DNA from: Hemileia vastatrix
Taxonomy: Eukaryota; Basidiomycota; Pucciniomycetes; Pucciniales; Zaghouaniaceae
Reading direction: 5' to 3'
DNA: 64,000 bases
Assembly: GCA_030280995.1 (NCBI GenBank)
Contig: JASXTE010000197.1
Location: forward strand, 1-64,000
The notes beneath the pieces were generated by a model. That model was not told the DNA's origin. It searched no databases and saw only the letters and a program-made list of their open reading frames with translations. Numbering within the stretch: the first letter of the stretch is position 1; each line of letters starts with the position of its first letter. The translations under genes and the position numbers were made by a program. This document shows positions 45,157 through 57,447 of this stretch, in pieces.

Positions 45157-46598
45157 TTAAGCTTTCACAGCCTTGTACTTCTTAGAGATAGCATCATACT
45201 GTTTCTGGTTGATAGCCAAAACCTTCCCATGTTTAACGTTCTGTGGGAACCCAGACAAGTCAGATTTAGTCCAAGCATTCATGTCGTTCAGAGTCCTAGA
45301 TTGATAAGGAATGTATCTTTCTTGAGTGTTCTCATCGATCCATAGATGGTATAAACCAGAATCTAGATTGTCTCTGAAACAAAGAGGTCCCTCGTTGTTT
45401 TGATAATCCTTGTTGACAGTGATCCTTTGACTCTTTGGAGCATTTCCAACTGGTTTCCAGCTTCCAAAGATACCGTTATGAGAGATTTCTTGGAAAATAG
45501 TGAAATCTCTTTCGTCTTTGACCCAGCGAACCCAAGTGTTGGAGTTTCCTAGTTCTGGTGCGTTCAAGAAGGTAGCGTCGATGACTGGGAAGCCCGGAGT
45601 GAGATAGTCTTTCGCCTTCTCGAAAGTCTTGAAGTCTGAAGTCAGAACGCTCATGAGTACGTTGTCTGGAGCAGTACCGTTTCTCTGTGTAGGTAAAGAG
45701 AGAAAGAGAGAGGCAAATAAGTTTAATGAAGTCTGAGAGCGTTGACGCGAAGGATGATGAGACGACGCTGTTTAATGCTCTACTCACACGTGGATCTCTT
45801 TTAGAAAGTGAACAGTAGTTTCAAGATGAGAACAAACGCAATCCAAGGTCAGTCATTCTTGACAAGAGAGATTTCATCGGGCGAATATCCTCGTTTGCCA
45901 CTCGACGCCTCTCTCGTCGACTACTCACTTTTCGACATCCCAGAACCTTGATGCAAAGATTCCAACGTATTTGCCCACCAAAGGATCCCAATTGAACTCT
46001 GGAGCCCAAACATTACCAGCAGTGACGTTGACCAAATTTGGAGTCAAACGAGGTTCTGACCAAGTGGCGAGATCCTTGCTGTCCCAAATGACAATCTTTC
46101 TAGATCCATAACGAGTGGCATCGATGAAGTTGTTTCCGTAGCTGTTCGCGTTTAGATCGGTAGCCTGAGAAGCAGAAAGAAAAAGGAAAGAAGGTGGATG
46201 AGCAAAGACGAAGCAGCTGGCAGTTGAAACTTGAAAAGTCTCGACAGTCAAAACGCAGAGGACAAAGACCGACATTCAATACTCACAGTCAACCAGAATT
46301 GCTTCCCATCGATAGAAGGTTGAATGAAGCTATCTCTCACACCTTTGTTTCCGACGTTGGATCTCAAAATGGCTTCGGTCTTGTTGGTTCCGTCTAAGCT
46401 CAATCTTGTCCAATTCTTCAAGGGATCATTGTTCTTGCTCAAATGCATGTATATTGCCTCGTCGTAGACTGGGAATGAGGTCCATAGGTAGCCCACTTTG
46501 TCATTCGCTCTGGAATGAGGTTGATCCTTTGAGGGTAGGGCAGAGATGAGAGGAGATAGAGCCAGAGCAGAGAGGTAGAGAAGATATTTGGAGAGCAT
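45157..46598 (-). CDS. Secreted GH43-like arabinosidase/xylosidase family protein, 4 exons including a 10-nt microexon, 361 aa
   Basis: Exons 46598-46287, 46164-45929, 45797-45788 and 45684-45157. The sum closes exactly only with the 10-nt exon, which encodes the missing 'DPR' between 'FWDVEK' and 'RNGTAPDNV'. It starts with a signal peptide ('MLSKYLLYLSALALSPLISA'). Family landmarks are 'GVRDSFIQPSIDGKQFWLT' (usually R-D-P-F), 'ATDLNANSYG', 'GSRKIVIWDSKDLATWSEPR' and 'AGNVWAPEFNWD', with the W-A-P-E Glu a probable acid. The five-bladed fold hydrolyses arabinan or arabinoxylan side chains in relatives; the Pro-to-Ser change by the Asp leaves activity uncertain. A TATA box lies about 100 bp upstream, unlike the housekeeping neighbours, suggesting an inducible gene. 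Confidence 0.78.
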
Positions 46599-47103
46599 GA
46601 TTGAAGAGAGAGGATTGAGAGAGAAAGAGGGTGAAAGGAGATGAGGAAAAGGTGAAGAAAAGATGAGGAAAAGCAGAAAATCGACCAAAAAGAGGTCTCC
46701 TTTTATAGACGAGATCTCCGAAAAGTCTGGTCTAGAAATGTGGGGTAGCCAAGGAAATCGCGATCGTTTCGCCCCGAAAGGCTATCCGAACCGCCTTTTC
46801 AGACCGGCTTCTCTTTGGAAGAGATTTTGGATCGTTTTTCTGGACGAAAGGTTTGAATCTCCTCTTTTCGAAAGGAGATCTGCCGGACCTCTTCATCCTT
46901 GAGAACCGGAGCGCCCACACCCATCTTCCCTTTCTCTTTCAGGCTTCTTCAGACAGATCGATGATCTCTAGATGAATAAACAAAGAAAAACATTAATCTG
47001 AAGAACAAGAAACGGGAGACAATGTGAATTCGATTCTATGAAATTGTCCTATCCTACATCCACCTCTTCCAATCCCACCGCATCTTCCCAGAGCTCTCGA
47101 CAC
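46599..47103. other. Intergenic stretch, GH43-like gene promoter and SEC7 3' flank
   Basis: 505 bp. It contains the TATA box listed separately and, further upstream, C/G-richer sequence at 46745-46900 with several CGAAA and CGGTT-like words that could bind regulators. The part near 46970-47050 is AT-richer and presumably the SEC7 3' UTR. Short frames here are unsupported. Confidence 0.4.
46699..46707 (-). promoter_or_regulatory. TATA box of the GH43-like gene
   Basis: TATAAAAGG on the minus strand, 101-109 bp upstream of the ATG at 46598. The sequence matches the strong TATA consensus and lies on the correct strand at a normal distance for a fungal regulated gene. Confidence 0.6.
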
Positions 47104-50100
47104 CTAAGCAGATTCATCTTGAGAAGGGAACGAGGACCTTTCTTGCTGGTTTGGTTGAGGCGAGAACTGGACAGAACTTCTCGTCTGCGAAGGTGGTGGC
47201 AGATCACTTCTTCTTCTTCCATTCACCAAACCACCATTTTGTTGCTGATTGACGACGTTGGTCTGTTCTCTTTCCTTCTCCAAAGCTTCCCTTCTCCTCT
47301 TCAACCTCTCCAACTCTTTTTCCTTGTTGATCAGTCCTTTAGCTCTACCGACTTGGCTGAAGAAAGCTCTCAAAGCTGTAGAGATCTCAGTTGGAACTGG
47401 ATCCTTCGACAATAGTTCCACTGCCATTGGATAGAAAGTCTGAGCATACTTGGAGAAAGCACCACCTTGCTCTTCGTCGTCTTCATCTTGATCTAGTTCT
47501 TGATCTTCTTCTTCATCGTCGTCCTTGGAAGAATCGATTCCGACCAGACCGAAGGATTCGTCGACGTTTCCATCTCCACCATGTTTCTCATCCGTAAAGG
47601 TGCAGATTCCTAGGAAGACTTCAGCAACTACTGGAGTCCATGCGATGATGTTTCTAGATTGAGTCTCGGAATCTAGAGGCAGATAACCTTCGACGACATC
47701 TTCACCTAATGGAACTAGAGTCTTTCTGACTTCTCTTCTCAAAGCTTTGTGACCTTTCCTTCTGTCGGCATGCATTCTGACTAGAACGTGAACCAAAGTA
47801 GCTGCAGAACTCGATTCTTGCTTCAAGAGATTAGGCAGTTGCTTCATGAAACCTACGTTCCAAAGAGCGACTCTCAGTTCTCTATTAGCATTGAACCTCT
47901 TGGAGAATCTATACGAGTCTTCTAGAACCGAAGTCAATCGTAATAATTCAGAAGCAGGAATCGTTGAATAGAAATCCGAGTTCTGCAGAAGTTCATGAGT
48001 AGTCTCGATGAGAAGGAGCTGTAGAACACATTTGACGATGATCTGCTTGAAAGCTCTTCTTCTCTCTGAAGGAGTCATCGAGACTTGTTGAGGCGGTGGA
48101 GGAAGAGGTAAAGAATCCCCTTCTTCTCCTTCCAGAGTCTTGCTTGGAGAGGGTCCAGGAGAGAGAGGAGTAGGAGCAGTGAAAGATCCATTCGATTGCT
48201 CTAATTGACGATGCTGCTGTTCTGGAGAAGTGCTGGCTGTTGGACTCGGAGCCAGATGATCAGCTCTCAAAGCTGGGTCGAAGAGTTGATGAGCAGTAGT
48301 CGTTCGGAAGAGTTGAACGAAAGTGTCGACGACTTGAGACCACCTGGCAGGGCTTAGCTTCCTAATGTTCTTCTCCAAGAGCTGCTGAAGACACGAGGTT
48401 CCGATCCTAGCCAAAGTGTCGTTTTCTGAGAGAAGAGCGAGCGAGCGAGGGAGGGAAGGATTAGTTTAATGGTCGAGAGACAAGAGAAGCCAGCATCTCT
48501 TGCAACCTCCAATCTCGAAAACTCACCTTGACAAATACAAGCACACAGAAGATCCAGTAATCCAGAAAGAAGTCTCTCCAGGGTCTCGAAGTGATAAGTC
48601 CAAAGATCCACCAGGTTTCTCAAAGCTTGGATCATTGTAGTCGACAGCCAGACACTTTGATCTTCATGAGTCGAGAATTTCGAAACGTCAGATCTAGATC
48701 TCAGCACTGCGAAGATGGGGAATAGAACCTCTCGACAGACTTGATCCCAGAATTGAGGCTTGAAGGTCGAGCCATGCTTCTTGAGGATCTCAAAGAGGGA
48801 ATCCAGAGCGACTCTTCTGACTTCCAAATCGTCTCCAGTCATGATGACGTTGTAGAAGGCGAACAGCGATGGGAACCAGAAGTGAGTCATTGGATCTTCA
48901 CTTGGGTTGTCTTCCTCCTGCTCCATTTCGCTTAGCTCCTTCGATTGTTCAGTCGAGATTGGGCATTCGTGGGAAGCTAGCATCGCAGGAACGATGGCTC
49001 GAAGGGCAGAGATGGCTTGAAGAGCTACTCTCTGAGTCGAGCTTCGAGTAAAGTCGGTGAGACATACCGTCATGTCAGCGAATGCTCCTTGGGCAACGAT
49101 AGCGTTGAAGTGTTCCGAAGAGAGCCTCTGAGCTAGCTCGAAAGCGTAAGAGACGACTCTCTCAGAAGAAGACTTGGAAGCGGTTCCTAGAACGACAAAG
49201 AGAGTCGAGAATCCAGATCTCATGTTCTGAATCCTCGAAGCGATCATCTGAGCTAGACATTGGAGGACCATCTCTTGAGCGTCCGGACTTCGGTTATGAC
49301 GCATGGCGTATTCGAAAGGCTTCAAAAAGTCCTTCTGGAACTTGAAGTGTGGCAGCTCCTCCAATTCCAAGAAACGTTGAGCCAACTGTCTGAGAGCGTC
49401 GATGGCAAAGGAAGAGACTGCTTGGTTTGGAGAACAGACGACATTGTTGAAGTGTTCTCCGAGGACCAACCAGATCTGACTCCATTCCATCCTGATTCTC
49501 TTCATGTTGTAGTAGGAGATCTCGACTAGCTTCTGGAGAGAGAAGAGTCTCGGATTCTCTGTCATTCCTGAGGATTGGATTTCCTCGCTCGAGACGTCCG
49601 ATAGAGCTTGGACGAAATCGACGATTGCGGTTCCAGAAAGAGAAGCAGAGGAAGAGAAGATCATGTCTGCTGCTACCGTCACTTGAGAAGAAGCTCCAGC
49701 TGCCACGACGTCGTCTGTTGGAAGGACCTGTCGAGTCTGAGTATTCCTAGAAGCAGCTGACTTTCTTCTACCGAGCTCTGGTAGCTGTCTCTCGTCTACT
49801 CCGCCAGAGATCAATTGGAACCTCTCGAGCTGAGAGACGCACGTCAGAACCTCTCTCCAAGAACCTTTTAGAGAATTTCCTTCGGATTGAGCTACGCCTA
49901 GTAGAGTCTTGATGGCTTCGATGTTCTTGCTCTTCATCTCTCCCAGGTTGTTCAAGAAAGTGAACTTGGCTAGAGTGGTGACGAAAGCGTTTCTCTCCAA
50001 TTCCAATCCAAAGAGACAAACGATCCTGATCGCATCTCTGAATCCTTCCAGACACTTGTCGACAGTTTCCGGATCGTCCGATTCTTGTAGAGGAGAAGAG

Positions 50101-53100
50101 ATCCCAGCCAAGAAAGGCATCCAAGCGATCTCGAACATAGGTCTGACATGTTCGAAATGGGAAGCAGAGAAGAATTGCTCTGCCGCTGCTCGTTGTTGAG
50201 GGTGGACTCGACGTTGAGCTCTGACCATGGTTCTGAAGAGAGCGTCGGTCTTTGATGCCATTCCTTCACTTTGGAGAATGTAAGCCTCTCGCTGAAGATC
50301 CCTTCCTACAGTTGCGATTGCGTTTGCAAAGCCTCCGGTAGCTTGAGCGTTGGCGATTTGAACTTCGGCTGATAGGACTTCGTCCTTCATCTTGATTTCA
50401 TTCTTCTGAATCTCGTCGTAGATTGCAGTGACGTACTCTTCAGGTAGAGACTCTCCATCGTTGATTCCTTTGTTGTTCTTGATGAAGTCTTGAACTGTCA
50501 TTCGATGTTTGATCTGAGGACTGTGGGCATCAGTGTTGAGCATGATGACCGAGAAAGCTAGAATGTATGCGGTATCTGAGGGATCGAAAGAACAAAGAGT
50601 GGAATCGTTAGTAGCTGTTCTTAAACTTGTTGCACGCTGTCATTTCATTTTTTACTCTTCATGATCCCACTCACCAGCATTTGCAAAGAGCTTGGGATTC
50701 CCTTTGACGAATCTCTCTGCGAACTTGAGCATGAATCTGTCGATCTTCTGAGCTTCACCAGGTAATCTGAAAGCTTGAAGGAACCTTCTCAAGGCGTCTA
50801 CGAAAGCCATATTCTCAAAGTTCATCAAATCAACGAAAGCATGCATGATAGCAATGTTCTCAGGTTCACCTTCTCCCAAGAATTCTCCGATCTGAGCCTT
50901 ATTCAATCCTCCACCATCAGCAGCAGATCCATAATGGAGTAAGAACCTTGCTACCTCTCTTGGTTCAGGAGAAGGAATCGTCGGAGGTTGTGAAGGATCT
51001 TCCGAGGGAATGGGAGGTGGTCTTCTAATGAAACCGTTCTCGATCAAGAAAGCTATACCTCTCTTTGGTTTGAAGTTGAATTTCCTGATTCCTTCGATCA
51101 AAGAAGTCTTCCTCTGCTTTGCATTCTCGAACCTAAGAGGATCGTCTTCTCCGGGGAAAGTCGAGGTGGTTGGAGTGTTGGCTCCCGAAGGATCTGGAGT
51201 ACCAACAATCGGAGTGGAAATATTGATGTTGTCTAGAGGCATGCTGTTCGAAGGTGACATTAGAGTCTCGTTTGGATCTCCACCTCTAGTATCGGTACTT
51301 TCTCTTGGAGAAGAGCCTTCACCGATTCCTAATCCTAAACCATGTTGTCCAGTTCCATTCGGTCCTTGATGATTGACAGATTGAGGAGGATCATTTCTAT
51401 CTTGTTGACTACCTTTGCCACTCCAGATGACCAAACTTCTGAGAACCGAACAAAGACAGTCGAGACTCTGTTTCTTCAACTTCATCTCTGGATTGAAGGA
51501 TCCTTCCTTTTCACTTCGATCCTTGTTCTGATCCAGAGATTGGATCTCTTGAGCACCAGAAGTAGAAAGACTTGGAGGGATGGAAGGTCCACTACCTTTC
51601 TCGTTCCTTTGAACTTCTCCGGAATTGGGAGGCAGACTTCCAGTTCCGTTTTCGTCAGTGATGTGAGTTTGAGCTATCTTCGAAACTACATTCATGAGTC
51701 TTTCGTAGATGTTCTCCAGGGCTGCTCGATCACAGTCGTAGTTGATGTAGATCTCTACCAAGGCTTGAGGATCTTGACAAAGACGAATGAAGATGCCCAA
51801 AAGGATTGACTTCTGTCGAGTAGATGATGTTTTCATCTCGAGGATCGGCAAGAAGATCTCGTTCAACAAGACCTCAATCTCTTTCTGATGATTGGGAAAA
51901 AAAGAGAGGGAGAAGAAGAATTCGTTATCAGATTCAAAAAGTACTTACTCTTCGGGGCTGACAACCTTTCGTCTCTTTTCGACTCACCTTCAACTTTCCT
52001 CTCATCCCTTCAACGACTCTCCAGAAGATCTCACAACTGATCTCAAAGACTTGATTGACAGAAGAGACTGCGTTTCTCGAAAGAGCTAAACAGAGGTATT
52101 GTTTGACAGCTCCGACGAAAGGAGTAGTTTCTCCAGAAGAAGCAGAGTGAATCACGATGCTTGGATCAGTGAACAATCTCATATGAGAGCGCAAAATTGT
52201 AAGAAGTAGATGTAGAGCCAACAGCTTCGAGCGCATTGCTTCGGATTTGAGGTTTTGTTCGCTGGTGAGAGAAAATCAAAAGAGGACAAAGGAAATCGAT
52301 CAGAAGGAAAGATCAATGATGGACGGAGAAAGAATCGCTCGGCTTTCTTTGGCACTCACCTCTCCACCACCAAAGGTTTCATCCCAAGTTTACAAAGAGC
52401 TCTAACGACCAAGAAAGCATCTTTGACAAAGAGATCTTCTTCAGTCATTCCCGCTCCTCTCTCATCCAATCCTCCAAGATTCTGAGCAGTCAAACCTTGG
52501 GGTGGATTAAGAGCCAAAGCAGAAGCAGAAGCAGTAGCTGAAAGGGTAGAAGGATAGATACCACCTCCACCATGAGAGACTGATCTTTCAGAAGCTGGAA
52601 CTCCACCTGCTACTTCGAATGATTTCCTAGTTTCCAGAGATCGACTGTATGCGTCGGAGAGAATAAAGATCAGACGTCAGCATACTAGTCTCTGTGATAG
52701 AGAAAGAGTTTCGATGATTTGAGTCGCTCATAAGAGATTCGGAATTGAAACTCACAGAGTAACTTTCTCTTCTGAACTCCTATTTCTAGATTTCTCATTT
52801 CCATCTTCTTTTCCTTCTCCATTTCTATCAATCTCATTCTGATCTTCCTGAGCTTCAGCAGCATTTGAGTAAGAAGCAGTACTAGTGGGATCGATTTCCA
52901 CGTCTTCCAAAGGAGGTGAAGTAGGTTCCGCCTGAGATTCTTGGACTTGTTGAGGTTCTTGAGCTGATTCTTGAGGTTCACTAGCATTTCCATTGGTAGC
53001 AATCCCTGCTTCCTCTCTCAACTTTTCTGATTCAACTTCTCTCTGTTTGCCAGGTCTGACTCTACCACAAACATGGTGACACATTTGAGTCAAACAACCT

Positions 53101-54446
53101 TGAGCGACAGCTTGATTGGCCGAAGACTTCGACATCAAGAAGACATTATAAACCGTCCTGACAGCTTTGAGTAAACTTCCCTGATGAACAGAGACCGAAG
53201 TGGATAGAACAGTTGCCAAGAGAGCTTTGATGATTTGTAATTGAGCTAAATCAGAAAGAGAAGAAGAAAAAGTAGAACAAACAGTTTCCGTAACTAAATC
53301 TGCCAAAGGTAAAGGATTTGATGAACCATTTGAATTTGGAATAGGTTCTCCATCATCGTTGGTTTTTGTAGGTAATGGAGGAGTAATGTTTTCATCTAAA
53401 TCATCTTCTACAAAGAAAGAATAAGAAACCAATTTCCCAATACAGTCCAAACTTGTCACTATCAAATTACTACTCTTAGTTTCACATGCCAATCTTAAAG
53501 GTTCGAAAACGATTCTAGCATCCATTGATTCTATTCTTTTACCTTCCGAACTTCTTTCCTTTTCTTCTTTCGATGCATTACTTGGAGTTTTCTGACCAGA
53601 AGCAAATCTAACCATTGCCAAAGCTCTACCACATGCTGATCTTAAAGCTGGTAATTTCTTTGCTTCTTTAGAAGCTAGGATTGATTCCAAAGCTGAGATT
53701 ACGAAAACTGTAGATCCTGCAGCTAGAGAAGCACCAGATTTGGAAGAATGAGTACTACCTGCTGTGTGAGAAGAAGAGATTGAAGTCGTTGATAGAACTG
53801 AATCTCTTCGTGATGATGCATTGGATTGAGATCTGTTGATGCTTGAGGAGGTTTGAGTATCTTGATGTTGATCCGAATGTTGAGATTGAGATTGAGGTTG
53901 AGGTTGAGAAGAAGTGGGAGGTAGAGCGGAGTGATTGAGAGCTGGAGGAGAAGAGGAAGCTACATTGATGCTCGGCACGGCACTAGACGGATCTGTCGGG
54001 GTTTCCTGAGCGTTTTCATCGACTTGATGTTGTTCAGGAGCTTGATCTTGATGAGCAGGGAGAGGTTGTTCGATTGCGATAGCAGTAGACGCTTGATCGT
54101 TCCCTGGAGAGAAGGAAGGTTGATCCTCACCTGCTGCCTCGTGATTCTCTTGCACCACTTCCTGTCCCACTTGATTTGAATCTGATTCTAACTTCTCAGC
54201 AGTTCCATCTACCCCTTCATCTGATTGCTGTAGGTACGTCTCACCATTTGCTATCTGCTCCTGTGAATCTGGCTGTGTCGCAGCAGTGATTGGGATTGCA
54301 GTGACTGGAGTGTCTGGGATCTCGTCCTCCTCTTGTGACTGAGGTTGATCTGTATTGATATCCACTTCAGTCATGCCCTGTTGATCCCCATCAGCCGAAT
54401 CGTCCCGCAAAGCTGGATGTTGAATTGATGAATCTTGATCTGCCAT
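47104..54446 (-). CDS. SEC7: Arf guanine nucleotide exchange factor Sec7 (BIG type), 6 exons, 2276 aa
   Basis: Exons 54446-52756, 52644-52360, 52261-51988, 51884-50675, 50575-48527 and 48425-47104. All phases agree with introns of 98-111 nt. It activates Arf GTPases at the trans-Golgi by GDP/GTP exchange. In order: a Gln/Ser/Glu-rich disordered leader (about 1-200), the DCB region ('ALESILASKEAKKLPALRSA'), the HUS box area ('FVKDAFLVVRALCKLGMKPL', 'SKLLALHLLLTILRSHM'), the Sec7 domain spanning exons 4-5 and the HDS repeats to the C-terminus. The Sec7 domain includes 'FNFKPKRGIAFLIENGFI', 'AFVDLMNFENMAFVDALRRF', the catalytic-loop Glu region 'FRLPGEAQKIDRFMLKFAER', and 'VIMLNTDAHSPQIKHRMT'. 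Size is close to yeast Sec7 (about 2000). The frame is clean over 7 kb. It diverges from RRP8, 254 bp apart. Confidence 0.95.
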
Positions 54447-54700
54447 GCGAACGAGCAGCTAGCCAGCTAGAAAGGCAAGATTAGATTTAGTAGACGACAA
54501 CCTTGACGATGATGATTGGATTTCCAGATCTATTCTGAGCTGTATGTATAGATTCTGTATCTGAATGTCTTGCTGTTCTAGACGAGTTTGATGCAGTTCT
54601 CTCTTTGATGGGAGATGTTACTGAGACAAGGTTGCATTTTCATTCTTCTCAACGTTGACCATCAACATCTACCTGCACCTCAACATCCACACCAGCCAAG
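54447..54700. promoter_or_regulatory. Shared promoter region of SEC7 and RRP8
   Basis: 254 bp between two divergent start codons. It contains AT-richer sequence around 54535-54560 ('TGTATGTATAGATTCTGTA') but no canonical TATA box. Assignment as promoter rests on position. Confidence 0.35.
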
Positions 54701-57180
54701 ATGGCCAGAAGCGGCAAAGATGAAGAGAAAAAAGTAAATCTAGAGGAAATCCAAGCAGCAATGGAAAGAGATCGAGCAGATCTGGCTTCGAAAATCTTGT
54801 CAAGACTTCCTTCTACTTCTACTTCTACTTCTACTTCTACTTCTACTTCTTCCACTCCTTCCACCAACAACTCTATCTCGAATTTCACTCATAGACCTCC
54901 AACTTTGGGTCTGGGTGCCACTCTCAAGAACCAGGCTACTGCTCCAAATCATTCTCTAGAGGAAAATAGACTCAAAGGAAGATTGATCAAGGGTGGGAAA
55001 CCGACTCAATCAGCAAACGGTGAGATGGATGGTAGACCATATCCGAATGGAAAGGTTTCAAATGGAACGGAACAAGAAGAAGAAGGGGAAGAGGACAGGG
55101 AGGAAGACAGTCGATCAGCAACCATCAAAAAGAGAAAGTCAGAATCAACAACCTCTACTACTACTACTGCTTCTTCTTCTTCAAAGGGAAAGAAGAAAGA
55201 AGAGACTAAAGATCCTTTCTCAATGCCTCCTCCTACACTTTCCAAAAAGGAAAAGAAAAGATTGGCTAAAGAAGCTCTGACTCAACAGGAAGAGGATGGG
55301 GACGGCGATTCTACGATGAAAAGTGTTGGAGAGGCAGAGACTTCGATGGAAGGAATGTCTAAGGCTCAAAGGAAGAAGATGAGAAAGAAAATGAAATTGG
55401 CTTTGGAAAAAGAAGAAGAAAAGTCAGAGGAAGTGGAAGAAAGTCGGAACCAAGTTCAAATCAATGGAAAGGGAAAAGAAAAGGAAAAAGTGAATCCGTT
55501 TACTACCATTCAAGAATCTCCTTCCAAATCTTCAGAAACTATTCAGACATCTTCAGATCAACCAACTTCTTTGACTTCGACAAAGGATACTGAAATATTA
55601 TCTGATTCAGAAGCAGAAGATTCAATCCTTCCTTCCACGTCTCAAATTCGAGAATCACCTTCTTCATCAAAAACAACTCTACCAACTTTTCAAACTTCTT
55701 CTTCATCAACTTTGACGTCATCACTTTCAGGAGCTCAATTTAGAACTTTGAATCAATCCTTATATACTCTACCTTCTTCAAAAGCAGTGGAAATGGTCAA
55801 AAACGAACCTAAATTGATGGAAGCTTATCATCAAGGTTTCAGAGATCAAACCAAGAAATGGCCTGCAAAACCAGTTGAAATCATTGCTGGAAAATTGAGA
55901 GAGGGTCAATTACATTCATATTCATCAACTCTCAACAACAATAATAACAATGATGGAAAGAAAAACAAAAGTAAAGATCAGAAACCTTCTGGTGAGAATC
56001 CAGTCATGTTGGAAATCAAAGAGAAAAATAAAGGTAGATATTCAAAGAATGTCTTGATTGCAGATTTGGGTTGTGGTGAAGCTCCATTAGCTAGAATGGT
56101 ATCGACCACTTCTTCTTCTCAGACTAATTCAAATGGGAAATCAATCATTTTATCTCCTTTGAAAGTCTTGAGTTATGATTTATTACCTTCTCAAGATGGT
56201 TGGGTTCAAGGAGCGGATGTAGCTTCTAGAAATGGCGTTCCTTTACCTGGTAGAAATGTTGGTGTTAGAGAGAAAGTCATCAACTTTTTGATTGGGAACA
56301 AATCAGTAAAGGAAGATGCATCAAATGGAGTGATTGAGGAGTCTAAAAAGAAGAAACGGAAAAGAGGAAATTTGTTACTCTCTACTTCTACTTCAACTTC
56401 AACTTCAACGACGAAAGAGGAAACGAAGAAAGATTCAACATTTCAAGAGGAGGAGATTTCCGAAGATGGAGGAGCGATTTGTGACGTCGTCGTCTTTTGT
56501 CTTTGTCTAATGGGAACAAATTGGATCGAGATGATCAGGCAAGGTAGGAGGATACTTCGCACTGGGTGAGTCTTTGTTGCTCTACTTCTAATTGAAGTCG
56601 ATCTGATTTCTTTGGGTTCTCTTGATTCAGAGAAAAAAGGTCTCATTCAGGAAAACTAACGATCATTCTTCTCTGTCTCTGCTTCTGAACCTCAGCGGAG
56701 AATTGATCATTGCAGAAGTCAGTTCTAGAATGACATCGACAGACGATTTCATTGAGATCATAGAATCTTTAGGATTCCAACTTGGAGAAAAGGTGAGCTT
56801 CCCGATTTCGGTCTTGCCTCATCTTCCAAACAGTTTGGTTTTTGTTGGTTCACTTTAATTCAGCGTGTCATCGGCCTTTGTAAATTGATCCCTTTCTTCT
56901 CCCTCCCTCTCTCTCTTTCTTCCAGGATCTCACTTCCAATACTCATTTCCAACTCTATTCCTTTGTCAAATCATCCCCTTCGAAACTTCTCTCGAATCCT
57001 TCCAAACCGATCTCATCTTTCATTTCGGAGAACAAGAATCTTTTAGACTCGTCGAAGACAGAGGAAACGGATCGAAGATTGCTTTTGGAGAAAGCTAGGA
57101 AAGCAGATGAGATCGAGGAGGAAGAATTGATAGAGAGTAGAGGGGAAGTCTTGAAACCTTGTCTTTATAAGAGAAGGTAG
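54701..57180 (+). CDS. RRP8: 25S rRNA adenine-N1 methyltransferase Rrp8, 3 exons, 738 aa
   Basis: Exons 54701-56565, 56696-56792 and 56926-57180 join in phase. The first 330 residues are low complexity: a Ser-Thr hexanucleotide repeat, Lys/Glu-rich tracts and nuclear-localisation-like clusters. The methyltransferase follows: 'LYTLPSSKAVEMVKNEPKLM', 'YHQGFRDQTKKWPAKPVE' (the family's QV..WP-like entry), 'VLIADLGCGEAPLARMV' (SAM-binding motif I, G-x-G-E), 'VLSYDLLP', 'CDVVVFCLCLMGTNWIEMIR' and 'GELIIAEVSSR' ending in 'FQLYSFVKS'. Rrp8 methylates a conserved adenine (m1A) in large-subunit rRNA in the nucleolus using SAM. A polar Lys/Ser-rich insert (about residues 530-575) splits the catalytic domain. 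The length exceeds that of yeast Rrp8 (about 390) because of the leader. Confidence 0.92.
54811..54850 (+). repeat. In-frame TTCTAC hexanucleotide microsatellite
   Basis: About 6.7 perfect copies of TTCTAC within RRP8 exon 1, encoding alternating Ser-Thr. Related but shorter hexanucleotide runs recur at 56386-56408 (same gene) and, as GAGGTT units, at 58035-58052 in NAM9. Confidence 0.9.
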
Positions 57181-57447
57181 TCAAATGGAAAAGCGAGCAA
57201 GAGAATTCTATTGTATCAATACATGCTCTAATTTATTTTTGATCAATGTTTGTTCGAATTGAGAGATTGCAATTTGCTTGTCTATCTTTTTTGGGATTGT
57301 TGTGCTTATTATTACAAGGGAAAGGAACATGCAGAACGAAGAAGACACTGATCAGGTGTAATTTTTGAAGGATGGAACAGTCGAACAAAAAAAAGAAAAA
57401 TCAATGATCTCTCTAATCTGCAAAAACATCTTTTTTTTCTTTTCTTT
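57181..57447. terminator. Convergent 3' regions of RRP8 and NAM9
   Basis: 267 bp between two stops facing each other. It contains AT-rich and T-run sequence ('TTTTTTTTCTTTTCTTTTT' near 57430, and AAAAAAAAGAAAAA near 57387). These could serve polyadenylation/termination of both transcripts. No exact signal can be assigned by eye. Confidence 0.3.
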
